Assembly (NCBI GenBank): GCA_030141605.1
Contig: JAQGDQ010001831.1
Coordinates: 1 to 23,809 of the forward strand
DNA from: Tubiluchus corallicola
Taxonomy: Eukaryota; Priapulida; Priapulimorpha; Priapulimorphida; Tubiluchidae
Direction of reading: 5' to 3'
DNA length: 23,809 nt
The notes beneath the pieces were generated by a model that saw only the letters and a list, made by a program, of their open reading frames with translations, was not told the DNA's origin and made no database searches. Numbering within the stretch: position 1 is the first letter of the stretch; each line of letters begins with the position of its first letter. Positions 18,401 to 23,809 of the stretch are shown one piece after another. The translations under genes were made by a program, and so were the position numbers.

Positions 18401-21400
18401 TTCACTTAGTGACGTGTGTTTCACTTTAATGACTATTTTTCAGCCAACAAGCACTGAAATTTTGATCTTTTGATGCCTTTTATTCACTTAGTGATGTGTG
18501 TTTCACTTTAACGACGATTTTTTCAGCCAACAAGCACTGAAATTTTGATCTTTTGACGCCTTTTATTCACTTAGTGACGCGTGTTTCACTTTAATGACTA
18601 TTTTTCAGCCAACAAGCACTGAAATTTTGATCTTTTGATGCCTTTTATTCACTTAGTGACGTGTGTTTCACTTTAACGACTATTTTTCAGCCAACAAGCA
18701 CTGAAATTTTGTTTACTGCACTATATGAATAAGCCCTATTAAGAGATATCACCTTAGTAATAATTTGCCTTACTTAGCAGTCAGAGGCTGGCAACAGAGG
18801 CTGGATTCATTGCTGACCACTGGCTAATTTCTACCACTCTCTCCCATGTGGGGAAAGATGAAATTCCTCTGATAAAAATCTCTCGCGTTACATTACTGGG
18901 TTAATTATAGCTGCATTCACCTCTTTTGCATGTATGTTGTCGGAAAAGCATCAATGTTAGAAGTATTTCGCGGGCAGGTTAAGCAGAAATGGTTAGTGTT
19001 AAACATCTGCATGAAGTTTCGATGTAGTATTGATGCTGGATTTGAAATTTTTTGTGAAAATAACCCTCATAGGGAACGAAATTCAGAAGTGAAACGAGAT
19101 GACGTTAGAAACAGAAAGATACATTTATGCAACAAAGAAAATGTACGTTTCAAATTTGAATTTTCCTTTAACATTACATTTTGCTTTAACGCATTAGTGT
19201 CCTTAAAGGAAAACCGGATGATTGTGTAAATACGAGTTCAGAATAAAGAATGCTGTAAAACATTGAAAACTACAATAGCTTTTTTTAAATCAAAGCTTAG
19301 ATTAAATAATAATTACCTCGGATACTCAAATGTTGTTTAACTTTCAAAGCTACGCGCGGCTCAGTGAATGTACTAAGATTGGCAGCGGCGCCTTTTTGTC
19401 ACATTCGCGTTGCCAACAAATAGAAGGCGGTACCGTGATAACCATGATCATGAACTGCAGTGTTAGTTTCTGACATCATATGATGTAGAGCCCATTTTCG
19501 TGACATCACGCATTTAAGCAGTAACACTTACGCAAGCGTTTGATGCGCAAGGGAATATGCCAGGCATTGCTCAAACTGTGGTTAGTTTCTGACGTGAGCA
19601 ATAGCTGTGTTCGGTTGCCGTTAATTAACTTCTAAGCTAATTATTCAAATATAAGAAACAATTGTTAACTTTATAGGCAAGAAAATGTATATTTTGCACA
19701 GTAAATTAAAATGAGATTGAGTGTAAACAATTGTCCGGTCTTCCGTTAAGCAACGACTTACTGTAGTACTAAACTCTCTTGTTTCACAGTGCATTGCAGA
19801 GAACAATCTAGGAGATGAAGGGGGCAGGGCTATTGCTAACGCATTGGTTATCAATTTCTCACTGCAAACTTTGGACTTGTCGGGAAATAATTTGAGTGAT
19901 AAACTTGCAAGGGACATGGCAGAAGCACTTCGGGTACGCTGTATAATGACGAGTAAACTCATCATTTAGTAATCAACATTAAATAAGCAGTTTTTAACTT
20001 TGTTCTCACGAAGCTCTTCAGATAGCTGTATAATGACGTGTAAACTCATCAATTAGTTATCAACATTAAATAAACAATTTTTAACTTTGTTTACACGTCA
20101 AATGTCACAATTTTAGTCTGATGTCAGTAGCATTCACACTATCATATGTTGGACTTATTTTCTCTATTTTTTAATCTCACTTACATATATTGACTTTTTC
20201 AATTCTGAAATGCTCAACCTACTCTGACAAATGAGCTTTATAAATAATTCTGTTTTTTGGATTTGAATAAGAAGTCGGCTACAACGTATACGGATCTAAC
20301 TTTAAGAGCATCGTCAGTTAAATCCATTTTCATACGTATTAGAAATCTTACAAGAGCCCACGAAAGTACTTTAGGCTCCTTTAAAAAATGACAGCAAGAA
20401 TGACAACAACAACAGCAGTGACAGCAAGAATGACAACAACAACAGCAGTGACAGCAATAACAACAACAGCAAACAGAATAGCAAGAATGACAACAACAGC
20501 AGTGACAGCAATAACAACAACAGCAGCAACAGCAAACAGAATAGCAAGAATGACAACAACAACAGCACGACAGCAATAACAACAACAGCAAACAGAATAG
20601 CAAGAATGACAACAACAACAGTGACAGCAATAACAACAACAGCAAACAGAATAGCAAGAATGACAACAACAACAGCAATGACAGCAACAACAACAACAGC
20701 AAACAGAATAGCAAGAATGACAACAACAACAGCACGACAGCAATAACAACAACCTCAAACAGAATAGCAAGAATGACAACAACAACAACAGCAGTGACAG
20801 CAATAACAACAACAGCAAACAGAATAGCAAGAATGACAACAACAACAGTGACAGCAATAACAACAACCTCAAACAGAATAGCAAGAATGACAACAACAAC
20901 AACAGCAGTGACAACAACAGCAACAAGAGCAAACAGAATAGCAAGAATGACAACAACAACAGCAGTGACAGCAATAACAACAACAGCAAACAGAATAGCA
21001 AGAATGACAACAACAACAGTGACAGCAATAACAACAACAGCAAACAGAATAGCAAGAATGACAACAACAACAACAGTGACAGCAATAACAACAACAGCAA
21101 ACAGAATAGCAAGAATGACAACAACAACAGTGACAGCAATAACAACAACAGCAAACAGAATAGCAAGAATGACAACAACAACAGTGACAGCAATAACAAC
21201 AACAGCAAACAGAATAGCAAGAATGACAACAACAACAGTGTCAACAATAACAACAACAGCAAACAGAATAGCAAGAATGACAACAACAACAACAGTGACA
21301 GCAATAACAACAACAGCAAACAGAATAGCAAGAATGACAACAACAACAACAGTGACAGCAATAACAACAACAGCAAACAGAATAGCAAGAATGACAACAA

Positions 21401-22300
21401 CAACAGCAGAGCATTACAGTAGAACGCTTGACTTTAACTTATCACTGGTAATGATTATAACTGGTATTTTTCATTTTAAGAAAAACAAAGGCTTGCGAGA
21501 TTTGAACATCAGCCACAATAAGTTTGGAGACGACGGTGCTGAAATGCTAAGCAAAGCTTTATGTATGTAAAAACTTAAATACTGCAAAGTATACACAACT
21601 GCTAACTAGTACACTGTAACACAAGTTACATTTACAAATGTTTCAATGAGGTATTTTCCTTTGTAGAATTTAACACTCCCTCCATGCACACTTATCAAGA
21701 GATAAATCAAATTGAATTGAATTGAATTGCATGCTTGAATTCCGCAGTCAACAAAAGGACCTACTTGATGTGCTTGGTTGAGGCAAGACTGGAATCTAGA
21801 TCATATTATCAAGATTAATTTTCTAGCACTGACCCACCAGATCCACCTAAACATTCTAGTCTAAACATATTTGAGGAAGTGTTCAAAGAAGCAGAAGTTT
21901 TCAATTAAATTTAAACAAAACAAAACATAGTTAGCAGTTAAGTATCGTCATAGAAACACTGCAAGTTTCAGCAGAAATGTTAAACGCACTTTGTCACCTT
22001 TGAAACCAAAAAGAATATTCAATTCAGTGCAATAAAAAAATGCCCACTGGTGAATTTCACGCAAATGAATTTTTAAGCTGTAACTCTTTGCTATCACAAT
22101 ATCCTCTGTCGGCATTACTCAACTTTCTTCACTGGTCAGCAGACTGGTCATTGCTTCTGCATTGTACAAACTGATTATTGTTGTTTTCTGCTGTACGTTG
22201 TTGTTTATTTACAGACAGAAATGTTTACCTGCGCAGTTTTGACATCAGCTGGAACAGAATCACATCCATGGGTGGACAAGCAATTGCGAGGTCTATGGAG
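15443..22300 (+). CDS. LRRC74-like: LRRC74-type leucine-rich repeat protein, 7 coding exons, 3' end unresolved
   Basis: Joining 15443-15468, 15731-16389, 17245-17417, 17961-18068, 19790-19933, 21481-21562 and 22215-22300 gives 1278 nt, 426 codons, with all phases matching and GT/AG throughout. Residues 1-228 are a polar, Asn/Lys/Ser-rich, probably disordered N-terminus. Residues about 235-260 (FYLQICEDLGLTPLRYFARN) resemble the lead-in segment of LRRC74 proteins. From about 265 onward, ribonuclease-inhibitor-type LRRs of about 28 residues follow (LYLEGNTLGERGGQYLASLL, LDLSGNNLSDKLARDMAEAL, LNISHNKFGDDGAEMLSKAL, FDISWNRITSMGGQAIARSM). Their molecular role is not established by sequence. LRRC34 or another RI-type LRR protein is the alternative. 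The reading should continue past 22300; only a weak terminal exon candidate (23476-23550) is seen. Confidence 0.87.
15731..16389 (+). CDS. LRR gene coding exon 2 (disordered N-terminus)
   Basis: 659 nt behind acceptor ttgttgtttag, donor caag|gtaact. It encodes SGHSGTPRTKLPVLSTRSRY, a low-complexity charged middle (NSPNNDVKETPNDKQ, SEPKKRNSTVV, RRTMTSGRRAPSRLP), then SVDDLLRADEDEEKQRLLSI and GSDSDSTFASGQ. No domain is recognisable. Confidence 0.88.
16569..17049. mobile_element. Pogo/Tigger-like MITE, copy 2 (inverted)
   Basis: 481 bp flanked by TA (16567-16568, 17050-17051). Ends are caatcaacctcgggtataag and the complement of cagtcaacctcggatataag. Interior landmarks of copy 1 (for example the cagtcaacctcg end, tacataccgtttgca and gtacaggtctagatacaccc) occur here in reverse order, so it is inverted relative to copy 1. 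It lies in LRR gene intron 2. Confidence 0.85.
17245..17417 (+). CDS. LRR gene coding exon 3
   Basis: Behind acceptor cttgtag it encodes QDYQPDRDFYLQICEDLGLT, PLRYFARNVGHPDKTDLKIR and GYSLGALGLLPIARTLM, then donor gtatat. It contains the lead-in helix and the first LRR. Its frame is also open upstream of the acceptor, but that extension lacks LRR-family features. Confidence 0.9.
17418..17960. other. LRR gene intron 3, no feature
   Basis: AT-rich; open frame 17726-18043 overlaps exon 4 in another frame and has no recognisable similarity. Confidence 0.5.
17961..18068 (+). CDS. LRR gene coding exon 4
   Basis: Exactly 36 codons, phase 0 at both ends: LNKTVTALYLEGNTLGERGG then QYLASLLETNTLLRTM. 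One RI-type LRR. Acceptor ttttgtag, donor gtatga. Confidence 0.92.
18260..19763. mobile_element. 1.5-kb TA-flanked TIR element carrying tandem repeats
   Basis: The left end cagttagttctcgcttaatg and the complement of the right end, cagtaagtcgttgcttaacg, agree at about two thirds of positions, and TA borders both (18258-18259, 19764-19765). The CAGT...GCTTAA style suits pogo/Tigger-like elements. Five 82-bp repeats lie near the left end. No transposase is recognisable. The element fills most of LRR intron 4 and ends 26 bases before exon 5. Confidence 0.55.
18300..18711. repeat. 82-bp tandem repeat, 5 copies
   Basis: Copies start at 18300, 18382, 18464, 18547 and 18629. Each reads gatcttttgacgccttttat, cacttagtgacg, cactttaacgac, cagccaacaagc, gaaatttt with minor changes. 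The cttagtgacg/ctttaacgac motifs echo the element's terminal gcttaatgac. Confidence 0.95.
19790..19933 (+). CDS. LRR gene coding exon 5
   Basis: 48 codons, phase 0 at both ends: CIAENNLGDEGGRAIANALV, INFSLQTLDLSGNNLSDKLA, RDMAEALR. It begins 26 bases after the 1.5-kb TIR element at 18260-19763. Acceptor gtttcacag, donor gtacgc. Confidence 0.93.
19936..20105. repeat. 2 x 87 bp tandem duplication at a splice donor
   Basis: gctgtataatgacg-gtaaac at 19938 recurs at 20025, with the following ctcat, tagttatcaacattaaataa and tttttaactttgtt blocks. The first copy starts at about the third base of LRR intron 5. Confidence 0.88.
20388..21413. repeat. ACA/GCA-rich minisatellite, about 17-19 copies
   Basis: Units of 54-60 bp share aacagaatagcaagaatgac followed by ACA/GCA triplets. 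All unit lengths are close to multiples of three, so both strands keep long open frames (Thr/Ala/Arg on plus; Leu/Ser/Phe/Cys on minus). It is in LRR intron 5. Confidence 0.95.
21481..21562 (+). CDS. LRR gene coding exon 6
   Basis: KNKGLRDLNISHNKFGDDGA then EMLSKAL, ending in phase 1 (t|gtatgt). Acceptor cattttaag, only 67 bases after the ACA/GCA minisatellite. Confidence 0.92.
21563..22214. other. LRR gene intron 6, no feature
   Basis: AT-rich, with a small aattgaattgaattg run near 21715. Nothing else recognised. Confidence 0.5.
22215..22300 (+). CDS. LRR gene coding exon 7
   Basis: Two bases complete Tyr, then RNVYLRSFDISWNRITSMGG and QAIARSME. Acceptor tttatttacag, donor gtacaa, phase 0. 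The LINE remnant starts 11 bases into the following intron. Confidence 0.9.
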
Positions 22301-22311
22301 GTACAATCACT

Positions 22312-22770
22312 TTCTTCTTCTTCTTCCCAGCTTCTTCCCTATTCGGGGTCGCCGTTGTGAATGAGTCTTCCCTTCCCACATGATCTTCACCGACTCTTCT
22401 TTTCAGGTGTCCGTACCATCGCAATCTTGCGAGGCTTCCATTACTTTTACTGTTCCTCTGATATTATTATTTCTAATTTTATCTCTTCTTGTTATTCCCA
22501 CCATCCATCTCAACATCCTCATCTCCACCACACCCATTTTCTTCTCTTCAGTCTTCTTTAGAGAAGCTGCTTCCAGCTCATAGATTAGAGCGGGTCTGAC
22601 CACTTCTTTGCGGATTTTACCTTTAAGTCTCACCGACTCATTCATAGAAGGTTTTGGCGCAGTTTTTACAGGCGGATGCCCTTCCTGACCCTAACCTTCC
22701 CTATTTATCCGGTGTTGGGACCGGCACTGAGTTGGGCTGGCTTGCCTCTCCCCAGTGGCTAGGTTGGAGG
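22312..22770 (-). mobile_element. Internally deleted LINE fragment
   Basis: On the minus strand it reads KIRKEVVRPALIYELEAASL, KKTEEKKMGVVEMRMLRWMV, GITRRDKIRNNNIRGTVKV, the conserved C-terminus of the same LINE family as at 1-267. It then jumps from the GEDHVGRE region to the HNGDP-equivalent end, losing about 110 bases, and ends in GAAGAA repeats. The adjacent plus-strand ggcggatgcccttcctgacc, gggaccggcactgagttggg block (22670-22770) is its upstream part. It begins 11 bases after exon 7. Confidence 0.75.
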
Positions 22771-23475
22771 TACGATGATCGCTTTATCACCAATTTATCA
22801 TAACTACCTCTAGTAGGGCTACCTGCACGTGTTGTCAACATGACAGTTTGATGTAACGTAATTTGTAGAAGCAAATTTTTATTGGATGCAGACATATTCA
22901 GACATAGTTTTAGCAGAAACTCAAAGAAACGAGTATGCTTATGTCTAAACGAAAACAGCATGTTTAAGTGAGTCTTGTAATATTCATCTGACTTACATTA
23001 TACCACTATTCATTGAACTATGTTTGTCAATGAACTGATGCAGTTTGGAGCTGGGAGTTTTGTAAGGTCAATTTTTTAAATGTAAGAAAATAATTTAATT
23101 TATAGCCCATTTTATATCCTTTTATAAACGATGCTCTCTCAACTTCCTAATTGTAAACAGTTTGTTTGGAGTACTCTTCATAATCTTGTCCTACGCATTT
23201 CTAGATGCAAAGCTGTTGCATATCCTTCCTCTGGGTCTCTTCTCTGTGGAATTCTTTATTACAAAATTGTTTTCCTATTAACTGCAACCGCACCAAATTG
23301 AAGAATAAGTCAATAGTTTCTACTGTAGCAGTATATTACTTTGTTGGCATCCTTCTGTCTCGGAAGACAATTGTATGGGAATATAACAAGTACAATGAGG
23401 TCGACTCATCACGGGGTGATCCACGATCTTTACTTGGAGATGAATAACTACCAATATTCTGATAATACTTTTCAG
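22771..23475. other. LRR gene downstream intron, mostly featureless
   Basis: AT-rich apart from the SINE fragment at 23340. No convincing LRR exon continues the protein here. Confidence 0.5.
23340..23372 (-). repeat. Fragment of the 5S-SINE 3' end
   Basis: The stretch ttgttggcatccttctgtct plus cggaagacaa is identical to the 3' end of SINE copy 1 (4424-4453). The rest of the element is absent, so this is a 5'-truncated or deleted remnant. Confidence 0.7.
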
Positions 23476-23550
23476 GCGGTGGAGACAGAGGGCTGCTATC
23501 GCTACTCGCGGCCGAGCCAAAGGTCAGTCTCTGTCACGAGATGTGTCTGA
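23476..23550 (+). CDS. Weak candidate terminal exon of the LRR gene
   Basis: Acceptor cttttcag at 23475 and phase 0 fit exon 7. The frame reads AVETEGCYRYSRPSQRSVSV then TRCV and stops. It has no LRR character, and an alternative donor (ccaaag|gtcagt) exists inside it. Listed only because the model needs an end. Confidence 0.15.
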   Translation, partial: AVETEGCYRYSRPSQRSVSVTRCV

Positions 23551-23616
23551 CTGTTGCCTGGTGAGCGGCTTTTGATGGCTTTGCCAACCTCACAGGTTTT
23601 GGTGGCTCAGCACACT

Positions 23617-23808
23617 CTATCTGTTGATAAATGGGTGGCTTGTGTGTTGTAGGTGGCCATCATTGATGGGTTCATCTCCAAGTATGTCCCTCTCCATCTT
23701 CTCTGACTCCTGCTTGCGCAAGGTCATGCGATTTTGTACCTCTTGCAACTCCTGACACAAGAGCTTTTTGTTGGCAGATTTCATCAATCCCATATGCCCT
23801 TCTGGTCG
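23617..23808 (-). CDS. Candidate C-terminal exon of an unidentified coiled-coil protein
   Basis: A minus-strand frame open from the window edge for 63 codons to a TAG: GHMGLMKSANKKLLCQELQE, VQNRMTLRKQESEKMERDIL, GDEPINDG. It is rich in Glu, Lys, Gln and Leu with heptad-like spacing, and its codon pattern looks coding, unlike the flanking intron. I do not recognise the family. It would be convergent with the LRR gene. Confidence 0.3.
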   Translation of the reverse strand, partial: RPEGHMGLMKSANKKLLCQELQEVQNRMTLRKQESEKMERDILGDEPINDGHLQHTSHPFINR

Positions 23809-23809
23809 A

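Noticed and set aside
18930-19229. 99-codon frame inside the 1.5-kb TIR element as a transposase
   Set aside because: No DDE, helix-turn-helix or other transposase pattern could be seen; composition looks like noncoding AT-rich DNA.
20238-21570. Leu-rich (minus, 340 codons) and Thr-rich (plus, 265 codons) frames
   Set aside because: Generated by ACA/GCA minisatellite units of near-triplet length; the Leu-rich frame would mimic a membrane protein but has no unique sequence.
1-23809. CRISPR array, operon or prokaryotic defence system
   Set aside because: The tandem repeats have no unique spacers, and the genes are spliced eukaryotic genes.

Overview
This is an intron-rich, AT-rich metazoan nuclear window, packed with degenerate transposons and tandem repeats. 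The splice sites, the intron-split conserved proteins, the LINE and LTR remnants and the 5S-derived SINEs rule out a prokaryote. I cannot name the species. The style of the proteins and the LINE tails suggest an invertebrate, possibly an arthropod, but this is inference.

Three protein genes can be assembled exon by exon with matching splice phases. (1) A gamma-glutamyl hydrolase gene (GGH) runs on the minus strand from its ATG at 9196 to beyond the left edge. Eight coding exons are visible (285 codons), including the signal peptide and the catalytic Cys and His; the last exon(s) lie outside. (2) The complete three-exon NDUFA6 gene (LYR-family complex I subunit B14, 124 aa) is on the minus strand, 13942 to 10754. 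(3) A leucine-rich-repeat gene of the LRRC74 type is on the plus strand from 15443, with seven coding exons (426 codons) to 22300; its 3' end is not securely seen. GGH and NDUFA6 are in tandem. NDUFA6 and the LRR gene are divergent across about 1.5 kb. The three genes do not form an obvious pathway: folate/antifolate polyglutamate turnover, mitochondrial respiration, and an LRR protein of unknown role.

The introns hold most of the interest. From left to right: a LINE 3' tail (1-267); a TA-flanked element whose terminal repeat has expanded into about 30 copies of a 27-bp unit (784-2009); two opposed solo LTRs around a duplicated, unidentified coding-like segment (2520-3760); a 5S rRNA-derived SINE (4412-4951) and a second copy (11051-11504); a 2 x 100 bp tandem repeat with a CTCF-like core (6278-6477); two inverted copies of one pogo/Tigger-like MITE family in two different genes (7048-7510 and 16569-17049); a 220-bp near-perfect palindrome (12695-12914); a LINE fragment (13190-13680); a 1.5-kb TIR element carrying five 82-bp repeats (18260-19763); a 1-kb ACA/GCA-rich minisatellite open in several frames on both strands (20388-21413); and a truncated LINE beginning 11 bases after a splice donor (22312-22770). 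At the right edge a minus-strand frame of 63 codons looks like the coiled-coil end of another gene.
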